The notes beneath the pieces are model-generated. The model was not told where the DNA came from and did no database searches. It saw only the letters and a program-made list of their open reading frames with translations. A DNA stretch of 59,671 nucleotides from SIG710 sp045604985 (GTDB lineage Bacteria > Bacillota > Clostridia > Oscillospirales > CAG-272): positions 1-59,671 of the forward strand of contig JAZUPD010000045.1 in assembly GCA_045604985.1 (NCBI GenBank), written 5' to 3'. The translations under genes were made by a program, and so were the position numbers. Of this stretch, positions 53,325-59,671 are shown piece by piece. Position 1 is the first letter of the stretch, and every line of letters begins with the position of its first letter.

Positions 53325-55130
53325 TTATTCACCGATATCACCACCGTTCTTTATCTGGGAATCATAGATATCCCTATACGTTTCACTTATACGCATAAGC
53401 TCGTTATGGTTTGCACAATGCTTGATAGTGCCGTCCTCTATAAGGGCAATCCTATCCGCTTCCTTGACTGATGCAATTCTCTGAGCAATCATAATGACAG
53501 TGGTCTCCTTCATTTTCTCATGAAGTGCGTGTCTCAGCTTAGATTCGGTCACAAGATCAAGAGCCGAGGTCGCATCATCAAAAATAAGTATTTCCGGCTT
53601 TCTGATAACGCCTCTGGCAATAGAAAGCCTCTGCTTTTGTCCGCCGCTAAGAGAAGCTCCCTTTTCAGCAATAAAATTATCATATCCGTCGGGAAGATGC
53701 TCCACAAAATCCTTGGCCTGTGCAGTTTCGACCGCATCCTTTATTTCGTCAAGGGTTGCGTCCTCTTTTCCCCAACGGATATTGTTTGAAACCGTGTCGG
53801 AAAAAAGCTCGCTCTTCTGCATAACATAGCTTATCTTATTGCGAAGCGAGGAAAGTTTATATTCCTTGACGTCAATCCCGTTTACACGAACTATTCCCTC
53901 GGTTGGATCGTAAAATCTGGGAATAAGGCTCACAAGCGAGGTCTTTCCGCATCCTGTTGAACCGATGATGGCAAGCGTCTCGCCTCGTTTGACCTGAAGA
54001 TTTATGCCATGAATCACCTCATCGCCAACAGTACCGGGATAACGGAAGCTGACATTTTCAAAGGAAACGGCAATATCCTCGGTCATTCCATCTTTTTCGC
54101 CACTCTTTATTGCGGGATCCGATTCCATTACCTCGTTTATTCTCTTTCCGGATGCAATGGCTCTCGAAATAGAATTGAACATCATGGTGACCATCATTAT
54201 CGACATGATGACCTGTGTAACATATGTAATTCCTGCCATAACGCTTCCTACACGCATTCCCGCAATACCGCTGCTTATATCTATTCCACCGATAAGGATA
54301 ATTGCAATAATTGCAAAGTTTTGGACAATATTCAGCACAGGTTGGATTATCGCCATGAGGCGCAGAACACGAAGATTTATGCTCTTAAGCTCTCCGTTCG
54401 CCATGGAAAAACGATTCGTTTCATAGTCCTCTCTTACATACGCCTTTACAACTCTTGCACCGCTTACATTTTCCTGTACGACCGAATTTACCTTATCGAG
54501 TTTTTTTTGAACAGTTCCAAAAAGAGGTATTGATTTCGAAAGAACGAAAATGAGGGTCGTTAAAAGAAGCGGCAAAGAGCAAAGAAGCACGATTCCAAAT
54601 TTCAAATCAAGGGAAATAAGCATAATCGTTCCGCCAATAAGGAACATTGGCGATCTTACGCAAATACGAAGCACCATTTCAACAAGCTCGATAAGCATTG
54701 CGATATCGTTTGTCATTCTTGTAACAAGAGAGCCTGTTGTAAACTTATCCGTCTGCTCGATCGAAAGGGACATTACCCTTCTGTACGCATCGCATCTAAG
54801 ATCATGTCCAAAGCCCTGCGATGCTCTTGCGGCGGTATAGGCGCACATAGTTCCAAAAAATCCGCCCACCAGAACGATCAGCAGCATCATAACGCCAAAG
54901 GTAATAATAATATTCATCTGGGTAAAATCACTTCCGAAAAGTGCGGTCATTATTTTATAAGGCAGTCCCGACTTTGTAATTTCTTCAAGACCGCCCTCGG
55001 CAATTCCGTAGTCAACGATATAAGACATGAGCTTCGGAAGCGAAAGGTCTGCCAAGACTTCGCCTATCATAAGCAAAGGAGAGATTATGGCAAAAATCAA
55101 ATACGGTTTCAAATATTTAGCAAGCTTCAT
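53325..55130 (-). CDS. ABC exporter subunit A (degenerate Walker B)
   Basis: A 601-residue half-transporter with six helices and an ATPase domain: Walker A IIGSTGCGKTSLV, intact signature LSGGQKQR, but Walker B ILIFDDATSALD with Asp in place of the catalytic Glu. This is the degenerate partner of a heterodimeric exporter; the single catalytic site is made by its LSGGQ and the Glu of subunit B. It overlaps marR by four bases (ATGA). Confidence 0.9.
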   Translation of the reverse strand: MKLAKYLKPYLIFAIISPLLMIGEVLADLSLPKLMSYIVDYGIAEGGLEEITKSGLPYKIMTALFGSDFTQMNIIITFGVMMLLIVLVGGFFGTMCAYTAARASQGFGHDLRCDAYRRVMSLSIEQTDKFTTGSLVTRMTNDIAMLIELVEMVLRICVRSPMFLIGGTIMLISLDLKFGIVLLCSLPLLLTTLIFVLSKSIPLFGTVQKKLDKVNSVVQENVSGARVVKAYVREDYETNRFSMANGELKSINLRVLRLMAIIQPVLNIVQNFAIIAIILIGGIDISSGIAGMRVGSVMAGITYVTQVIMSIMMVTMMFNSISRAIASGKRINEVMESDPAIKSGEKDGMTEDIAVSFENVSFRYPGTVGDEVIHGINLQVKRGETLAIIGSTGCGKTSLVSLIPRFYDPTEGIVRVNGIDVKEYKLSSLRNKISYVMQKSELFSDTVSNNIRWGKEDATLDEIKDAVETAQAKDFVEHLPDGYDNFIAEKGASLSGGQKQRLSIARGVIRKPEILIFDDATSALDLVTESKLRHALHEKMKETTVIMIAQRIASVKEADRIALIEDGTIKHCANHNELMRISETYRDIYDSQIKNGGDIGE

Positions 55131-55600
55131 TCGGTTTCGTCCTCACATAAAAGGTTATTTCTCATTTTTATCAATATTTTGGTTACGGTTTCGATCTCCT
55201 CTTCGGTGAGACCTCTCATAACACTTCTGTCTATACGCTGGAGATTTTCAAAATTCAGCCTTTCAAGATTTTTCCCCTTTTCGGTCAGATAAATCTTTGA
55301 AATTCTCGCATCAGATGGGTCGCTTTCTTTGGTCACAAGTCCCATTTCCTCCATTTTTTTAAGCCCCAAACTGACTGTCGGTTTGCTGAGATGAGTATAT
55401 TCAACAAGGTGTATCATCGAGATGCCTTCACTTTTTGCAAGAATCCTCATAAGTCTTTGGCTGCTGTGCGGAAGCGAATCCGGAAAAACACCGCTTCCCC
55501 TTGCTCTTGCATCGAAAAGCCTTGCTATGGAATTTAGTATCATAACGGGGTTTTCTACGATAGTATTTCCGCAAGAACTTTTAAATTCCAATTTTTTCAT
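55127..55600 (-). CDS. MarR-family regulator of the ABC exporter
   Basis: A 157-residue winged-helix protein: a helical N-terminus, then LAKSEGISMIHLVEYTHLSKPTVSLGLKKMEEMGLV and wing residues KESDPSDARISKIYLTEKG, a classic MarR fold. It most likely represses its own operon through the palindrome at 55613-55636. It may sense the exporter's substrate. The stop overlaps the next gene's start. Confidence 0.9.
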   Translation of the reverse strand: MKKLEFKSSCGNTIVENPVMILNSIARLFDARARGSGVFPDSLPHSSQRLMRILAKSEGISMIHLVEYTHLSKPTVSLGLKKMEEMGLVTKESDPSDARISKIYLTEKGKNLERLNFENLQRIDRSVMRGLTEEEIETVTKILIKMRNNLLCEDETE

Positions 55601-55612
55601 ATAAAACCTCCA

Positions 55613-55636
55613 AATTAGTTTGTTTGCAAACTAATT
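55613..55636. promoter_or_regulatory. MarR operator palindrome
   Basis: AATTAGTTTG-TTTG-CAAACTAATT is a perfect inverted repeat with 10-bp arms. It overlaps the -10 box and probable start of the marR transcript, just before the ATG. Confidence 0.85.
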
Positions 55637-55661
55637 ATATCACTTTCTCCACAAAAGTCAA
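55634..55661 (-). promoter_or_regulatory. Promoter of the marR-ABC operon
   Basis: On the reverse strand TTGACT (55661-55656) and TATAAT (55639-55634) have 16-base spacing and overlap the operator. Confidence 0.75.
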
Positions 55662-55791
55662 GGATTTTTGATCATTTTACATTTTGTTCAAAACATATTA
55701 TGGCTTTAAGTTTATTTTTTGTAACACATTAAATGTTCGTTCCTTGCACAAATTAGTCTCAGACAAAGTCAAGATAAAGGAAGTATTGAAA

Positions 55792-57000
55792 ATGCAAGCA
55801 AAAATTTTAAAAATATCATCGGTCATTCTCACTGCTTTATTGGTTTTGACCGCTTTTATAATGGGAATAGCCGACATACTTGTTCCCGCAAGACAGTCAT
55901 ATCATTTCGGACAGAAGCCGTATGAAAACGTATTTATAAAAATTGTAACCGATCAGGCCCTGCCTGCCGCCTCAACACCTTATTACAAGCAAACACTAAG
56001 TGGTAAAGCAAAGCTTTTCGGTTTTTTGCCTCTAAAAAACGTAAGTATAGATTATTATGATGAATTTTGTCTCTATGTTGGCGGATTTCCATTTGGTGTA
56101 AAGTTTTATACCGATGGGATAGTGGTGGTTGATATAACCGCTGTAGAGACAGACAGCGGAAATTTTAATCCTGCACATGATGCAGGAATCAGAGAAAACG
56201 ACATTATCACAAAATGTAACGGTGAAACACTTTCGGGAGCAGAAGCGCTGACTAAAATGATTGAGGAATCTGGAGGCAACTCGCTGACGCTTACCTACGA
56301 AAGAAACGGTGAGGAATTTTCTGCCTTGATCACCCCCGTAAGATCGAAAGAAGATGGGCTATATAAAACGGGAATGTGGATAAAGGACAGCGGTGCAGGA
56401 ATAGGCACGGTAACCTATCTTTCCCCGGAGGATAACAGCTTTGGCGGTCTCGGACACGGTATTTGCGATCCTGTGAGCGGTGTTCTTATGCCCATGGAGC
56501 GCGGAAATCTGATGGATGTCAGCATCAATGGCGTAAAAAAAGGTCTGGTGGGAGAGCCTGGGGAAATAAAAGGATTTTTTGACGGAGAAAAGCTTGGTGC
56601 GGTGCTGAAAAACACAAATTGCGGTGTTTTCGGTCTGTACACGAAAAAGCCGTCAGAAGCGGTAACTCTCCTGCCCGTTGGTCTTAAAAGTGAGATTAAA
56701 AGCGGAAAAGCCACCGTAGTATGCACCCTTGACGATCAAGGAGCAAAGGAATATGAGATAGAACTCTCAGCAATAAACTATTCAGCATCTCCCGACTCAA
56801 ACAAATGCTTTACGGTGAAGGTCACAGATCCTGCCCTGCTTGACATTACAGGCGGCATCGTACAAGGTATGAGCGGTAGCCCCATTATCCAAAAGGGCAA
56901 AATAATCGGCGCCGTAACGCATGTGCTTGTCAATGATCCTACAACCGGCTACGGCATATTTATTGAGAACATGTTAGCCGAGGCAGAGAAAATTAAATAA
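55792..57000 (+). CDS. spoIVB: SpoIVB peptidase
   Basis: From the ATG at 55792 (AAAGGAAG site) the protein has 402 residues: an N-terminal membrane anchor (about 5-28), a PDZ domain (GIRENDIITKCNGETLSG), and an S55 serine peptidase part (LGHGICDP and IVQGMSGSPII, with the catalytic Ser in GMSGSP). SpoIVB is secreted from the forespore to trigger pro-SigK activation. The frame extends to 55684 but lacks a site there. Its neighbours give no operon. Confidence 0.92.
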   Translation: MQAKILKISSVILTALLVLTAFIMGIADILVPARQSYHFGQKPYENVFIKIVTDQALPAASTPYYKQTLSGKAKLFGFLPLKNVSIDYYDEFCLYVGGFPFGVKFYTDGIVVVDITAVETDSGNFNPAHDAGIRENDIITKCNGETLSGAEALTKMIEESGGNSLTLTYERNGEEFSALITPVRSKEDGLYKTGMWIKDSGAGIGTVTYLSPEDNSFGGLGHGICDPVSGVLMPMERGNLMDVSINGVKKGLVGEPGEIKGFFDGEKLGAVLKNTNCGVFGLYTKKPSEAVTLLPVGLKSEIKSGKATVVCTLDDQGAKEYEIELSAINYSASPDSNKCFTVKVTDPALLDITGGIVQGMSGSPIIQKGKIIGAVTHVLVNDPTTGYGIFIENMLAEAEKIK

Positions 57001-57008
57001 TTAATAAC

Positions 57009-57042
57009 AAAAACACTCACTGTTTACCGGTGGGTGTTTTTG
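57009..57042 (+). terminator. Terminator of spoIVB
   Basis: CAAAAACACTCAC and GTGGGTGTTTTTG form a stem with one T-G pair and a TGTTTACCG loop, with a T-run in the second arm. Confidence 0.8.
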
Positions 57043-57115
57043 TCTAAAAAGTTATATAATTTATTAGACGAAAAGAGCGAATGAACTTTTTAAGAAAACA
57101 AATTAACCAAAAAGG

Positions 57116-57144
57116 TTGACAAAGCAAAAGTCATGTGCTATAAT
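57116..57144 (+). promoter_or_regulatory. Promoter of the second XRE-ImmA pair
   Basis: Perfect TTGACA (57116-57121) and TATAAT (57139-57144) with 17-base spacing. Confidence 0.9.
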
Positions 57145-57151
57145 TAGCTTG

Positions 57152-57166
57152 TGATTTGAAAAATCA
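57152..57166. promoter_or_regulatory. Palindrome downstream of the XRE promoter
   Basis: TGATTT-GAA-AAATCA is a perfect 6-bp inverted repeat at the expected transcription start, a likely operator of the XRE protein at 57186. Confidence 0.6.
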
Positions 57167-57185
57167 TAATTAGGAGGTTACAAAA

Positions 57186-57545
57186 ATGATTACTGCTTTT
57201 GGAAAATTTTTGCGTATTCTAAGAATGGATAACGGAGAAATTTTAAAGACTATGGCTGAAAAACTTGAAGTTACATCTTCTTTTCTTTCAGCAGTAGAGA
57301 ACGGCAAGAAAAAAATTCCCGGGGATTGGGCAGAAAAAATCAGCAATTTATATTCATTATCCAATGAGAAGATTATCGAATTGCAAAATGCCATAAGCGA
57401 AACAAATGAATGTGTTGAAATTGGACTCGCAAATCTCAATTTCAAGCAAAGAGAATTAGCATTTTCGTTTGCCCGCAAGTTAAATAGCTTTAATGATAGT
57501 GAATTGCAAAAGTTATGGCAAATTTTAAAGGAGAACAAAAACTGA
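57186..57545 (+). CDS. XRE-like regulator of the accessory island
   Basis: A 119-residue protein with an HTH at about residues 5-60 (FLRILRMDNGEILKTMAEKL, EVTSSFLSAVENGKKKIP) and a helical C-terminus (FKQRELAFSFARKLNSF). It has a TAGGAGG site. It is three bases upstream of the ImmA-like gene. The pair resembles the regulators of conjugative elements and prophages. It is unlike the XRE protein at 20041 in sequence. Confidence 0.85.
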   Translation: MITAFGKFLRILRMDNGEILKTMAEKLEVTSSFLSAVENGKKKIPGDWAEKISNLYSLSNEKIIELQNAISETNECVEIGLANLNFKQRELAFSFARKLNSFNDSELQKLWQILKENKN

Positions 57546-57548
57546 TTT

Positions 57549-58070
57549 ATGGCAAATGTAGTTGCACAAGGTATATCAAGAAAACAGATACGAGCTTTTA
57601 CGAAATATGTTCGTGAATTATGTGGAATGACAGATCGTTTGTATTTCCCGGTAGTAGAATTTTTGGAAATTATTTTACCGAATTTAATTGATGATTTTAC
57701 ATATGAGATAGTTGAACATTCAGAAATGCCCGATAAGGAGGGCGAAACTATCCCAAGCCTAAATACAATTAAAATTCGTGAAGACGTTTATGAAAAAGCT
57801 ACTCATGGTGACGGCAGAGCGAGATTCACAATTTTGCACGAAGTCGGACACTTGCTTATGCATGATAACGACAGAGTTGCACTCTGCAGAAAATCAGACA
57901 ATGCTCCTTTAAAAGCTTACGAAGATCCTGAATGGCAGGCAGATGTTTTTGCCGGAGAACTTTTAATAGCGGAACATCTTGTCAAAGGTATGAGTGTAAA
58001 TGAAATTGAAATTCGTTGTGGTGCTTCTCACGCTGCAGCAGAGTGTCAATATAAACAAATAGGGAGGTAA
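57549..58070 (+). CDS. ImmA/IrrE-family metallopeptidase, second copy
   Basis: A 173-residue protein with FTILHEVGHLLMHDND (zinc motif HEVGH) and WQADVFAGELLIAEH (third ligand region). It likely cleaves the XRE protein encoded just upstream. A very strong ribosome binding site (GGGAGG, 58063-58068) overlaps its stop, but only an eight-codon frame follows it, suggesting a lost third gene. Confidence 0.9.
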   Translation: MANVVAQGISRKQIRAFTKYVRELCGMTDRLYFPVVEFLEIILPNLIDDFTYEIVEHSEMPDKEGETIPSLNTIKIREDVYEKATHGDGRARFTILHEVGHLLMHDNDRVALCRKSDNAPLKAYEDPEWQADVFAGELLIAEHLVKGMSVNEIEIRCGASHAAAECQYKQIGR

Positions 58071-58075
58071 CTGAA

Positions 58076-58099
58076 ATGTTAAATATAGGGTTTACTTGA
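58076..58099 (+). pseudogene. Truncated third gene of the XRE-ImmA operon
   Basis: A GGGAGG site at 58063-58068 leads to an ATG at 58076, but the frame stops after seven residues (Met-Leu-Asn-Ile-Gly-Phe-Thr). Such a good signal on so short a frame suggests a gene cut off by whatever brought in the sequence from about 58100. A leader peptide is the alternative. Confidence 0.4.
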
Positions 58100-58110
58100 A
58101 AAAAGAAAAA

Positions 58111-58270
58111 ACACATTAGAAAAGTTGCTGGTAACAACTAAACAATGTGTTTCATCGCGGATATGCTGAAAGCATACCTATTAACTGTAGTTATATTTTA
58201 GCATATCCGTAAACAAAAATCAATAGATTGGAGTAATTTTTATGAAATTTATTATTTTTATGTTTACGGA
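58111..58270 (+). promoter_or_regulatory. Structured leader of the DUF4417 gene
   Basis: Stems seen: ACACATT (58111-58117) with AATGTGT (58144-58150), enclosing AGTTG/CAACT; CGGATATGCT (58158-58167) with AGCATATCCG (58200-58209); and TCCGTAAACA (58206-58215) with TGTTTACGGA (58261-58270). The last two share 58206-58209 and cannot both form. The third covers part of the ACGGAGG ribosome binding site of the DUF4417 gene. Confidence 0.6.
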
Positions 58271-58328
58271 GGAAACAAATTTATGCAAAAAACTAAATAT
58301 GACGACGGATTTCACAGTTATTTGGTAA
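58242..58328 (+). CDS. Possible 28-residue leader peptide
   Basis: An ATG at 58242 preceded by TTGGAG (58228-58233) opens a 28-codon frame that runs through the stem at 58261-58270 and overlaps the start of the DUF4417 gene in another frame. Ribosomes on it would melt the stem and free the downstream ribosome binding site. It may be chance; the peptide is unlike anything I know. Confidence 0.3.
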   Translation: MKFIIFMFTEETNLCKKLNMTTDFTVIW

Positions 58329-58936
58329 ATGGTGCTGCAATAGTAGGCGAGCCGGGAATTCCATTACTTATGGATTTAAAAAACACCCAAATACCAAGAG
58401 ATATCGTTCCTTTTGAAAAAGCTAAATCTCAAACTGACAAGCGGAAATATGTGCATTTTTATATGCACGATAAAGATTTTTCTGATGTACTAACATCAAC
58501 AACTAAATATCTTGACTTACTTAAACAATTTGACGGAGTTATTACTCCTGATTGTTCCCTATTGATAGGACAGTCTAAATGTTTGCAACAAACAAACACT
58601 TATTTCAATCGTGCTGTTGGATATTATTTTCAAAAGAACGGTATCCCGGTAATACCTAATATTCGTTGGAGCGATGAAAGTAGTTTTGATTATTGCTTTT
58701 TAGGAGTACCAAAACGAAGTATTGTTTCTGTGAGTACACACGGTTGTATTCGTTCAAATGAACAGAAACGAATGTTTAAAGCGGGATTAAAAGAAATGAT
58801 AAAGATTCTTGAACCGACCGATGTTTTAGTTCATGGACATATGCCTGAATGTGTTTTTGCAGAATTTCAAAATGATGTTAAATTCCATCGTTACAAAAGT
58901 CAGTTTGAGAGAACTCACGAGAAAGAAGGTGCGTGA
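58283..58936 (+). CDS. DUF4417-family protein
   Basis: A 217-residue protein with the DUF4417 pattern: IVPFEKAKSQTDK, HFYMHDKDF, FDGVITPDCSLLIGQSKCLQ, NRAVGYYFQKNGIPVIPNIR, FLGVPKRSIVSVSTHGC, and ILEPTDVLVHGHMP. Members occur mostly in prophages, plasmids and integrative elements and have no settled function. A GGAGG site (58268-58272) lies 10 bases before the ATG. Its stop at 58934 overlaps or abuts the next frame. Confidence 0.75.
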   Translation: MQKTKYDDGFHSYLVNGAAIVGEPGIPLLMDLKNTQIPRDIVPFEKAKSQTDKRKYVHFYMHDKDFSDVLTSTTKYLDLLKQFDGVITPDCSLLIGQSKCLQQTNTYFNRAVGYYFQKNGIPVIPNIRWSDESSFDYCFLGVPKRSIVSVSTHGCIRSNEQKRMFKAGLKEMIKILEPTDVLVHGHMPECVFAEFQNDVKFHRYKSQFERTHEKEGA

Positions 58937-59312
58937 GTTGGGAACAAGCATATATAAAGGCGGAACTACAAAGCATCACAGTATATCAGATAATATTGGC
59001 AGTTTAAAATCGAACTATAAGTATTCAAAAGGATATTTTGGCGATAAAGGGCAAGGTCGAGACTTTACGAGAAATATTAGTAGTAACAATCCTGTTAAAA
59101 CAGCCAAAGAATTCTATGATACCGCATCAAAAGGCGGAATAGAAACTACCTACGGCAAGGGAAAATATACCAAACTTTCCGACGGTACTATTATGTCGTA
59201 TCGTGAAATATCATCATCAGACGGCACATCTGTAGTAGAAATAAATATACGACAAAGTTCAAATAGTGCCGGTGTGAAATTTCAAAAAATACATTTTGTG
59301 AAAGGGAATTAA
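58929..59312 (+). CDS. Toxin-like C-terminal domain protein
   Basis: About 127 residues if begun at the GTG at 58929 (overlapping the DUF4417 stop) or 124 from the TTG at 58938. The sequence YKGGTTKHHSIS, YSKGYFGDKGQGRDFTRNI, SSNNPVKTAKEFYDTAS, YGKGKYTKLSDGTIMSYREI, SSSDGTSVVEINI resembles C-terminal toxin domains of LXG- and CDI-type polymorphic toxins in Firmicutes. It has no secretion domain of its own. It may instead be the frame-shifted C-terminal part of the DUF4417 protein. The next gene could be its immunity partner. Confidence 0.5.
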   Translation: MRELGTSIYKGGTTKHHSISDNIGSLKSNYKYSKGYFGDKGQGRDFTRNISSNNPVKTAKEFYDTASKGGIETTYGKGKYTKLSDGTIMSYREISSSDGTSVVEINIRQSSNSAGVKFQKIHFVKGN

Positions 59313-59313
59313 A

Positions 59314-59671
59314 ATGAAAAGAATAGATATGAGATTTGACCAAAACACATTGAAAAAGTGGATAGGCAAAAACTTTGTTAAATACAAGTGTGATCCATTT
59401 GCTTATACAAATTCAGTAACAGCTATCGTAGGAATTTTTATCGACGATGAAGTCTATAAATTAACAAATATTCAAACTGCCGTAGATTATTTTGGAGTAA
59501 ATGATGATTGCGGAGTTTTCACTTTAGAACAAACGGAAAGCAATGAGATAAAATCTTTGTTTGATAATGTTGAACAGGTTGAAACTCCAGTTTCTGAAAT
59601 TATACAGAGAATAACTGTAATTAATGAAAATCAGCAAATATACAAAAATCAAGAACAAACTTACGATGTAT
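59314..59671 (+). CDS. Probable immunity protein, cut by window end
   Basis: An ATG at 59314, one base after the toxin-like stop, opens a frame through the window end: at least 119 residues without a stop, acidic, starting MKRIDMRFDQNTLKKWIGK. AAAGGGAATT gives a ribosome binding site overlapping the previous stop. Size, acidity and position fit a cognate immunity protein. I do not recognise the family. Confidence 0.5.
   Translation, partial: MKRIDMRFDQNTLKKWIGKNFVKYKCDPFAYTNSVTAIVGIFIDDEVYKLTNIQTAVDYFGVNDDCGVFTLEQTESNEIKSLFDNVEQVETPVSEIIQRITVINENQQIYKNQEQTYDV

Noticed and set aside
57186..59671. Full prophage or conjugative element
   Set aside because: No integrase, relaxase, terminase or structural gene is seen before the window ends; only a small accessory island can be supported.

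Overview
The window reads as chromosome of an endospore-forming member of class Clostridia (Bacillota). The sequence signs are spoIVB, spoVB-like, yabP, yabQ, divIC, rqcP, mazG and hup in the usual Firmicute order, cdaA-ybbR, consensus SigA promoters, AGGAGG-type ribosome binding sites, low-to-moderate GC, and a tmRNA tag ending ALAA. A cohesin lipoprotein, a free dockerin and a large esterase/leucine-rich-repeat surface protein suggest an anaerobic, fibre-associated (gut-like) lineage. Genus and family cannot be fixed from sequence alone.

Layout. 1-3060: tRNA modification (tsaE, tsaB), rpiB and the MEP isoprenoid genes ispD-ispF in one operon. 3224-5948: rpe, dapA (opposite strand), queA. 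5987-6952: a three-gene RelE/antitoxin/HTH module inside an inverted repeat. 7182-7580: ssrA (tmRNA). 7838-11833: MBL hydrolase, gltX, glnS. 11884-14451: small membrane protein, UPF0291, a DUF4358-like lipoprotein, an SGNH hydrolase and a stand-alone secreted dockerin. 14452-15120: a noncoding stretch around tRNA-Arg(CCT) with a broken tRNA copy beside it. 15289-18266: a TerB-N/TerB-C protein coupled to a BrxC/BrxD-type ATPase. 18420-19412: ddh. 19529-21857: an ImmA/IrrE protease and XRE repressor divergent from a Y-family DNA polymerase, with repeated operators between them. 21938-27782: SDR, sfsA, AlbA/Schlafen ATPase, AlkD-like, beta-lactamase-fold hydrolase, fumarase alpha. 27845-43075: a long reverse-strand housekeeping run (sporulation genes, hup, mazG, spoVB-like, hemZ, dtd, rel, recJ, rseC-like, FAD dehydrogenase, ybbR, cdaA). 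43256-50551: the 1840-residue esterase/LRR surface protein, a cohesin lipoprotein and an M19 dipeptidase. 50712-55600: marR, a heterodimeric ABC exporter and an unknown nuclease-like gene in one coupled operon. 55792-57000: spoIVB. 57116-59671: an AT-rich accessory island with a second XRE-ImmA pair, a structured leader, a DUF4417 protein, a toxin-like domain and the start of a probable immunity gene cut by the window end.

The most notable candidates are the XRE/ImmA-controlled error-prone polymerase (three identical 12-base operators, one exactly filling the promoter spacer), the orphan TerB-ATPase pair, and the DUF4417/toxin leader, where two mutually exclusive stems bear on the ribosome binding site. 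No transposase, integrase, CRISPR array or rRNA gene was seen.
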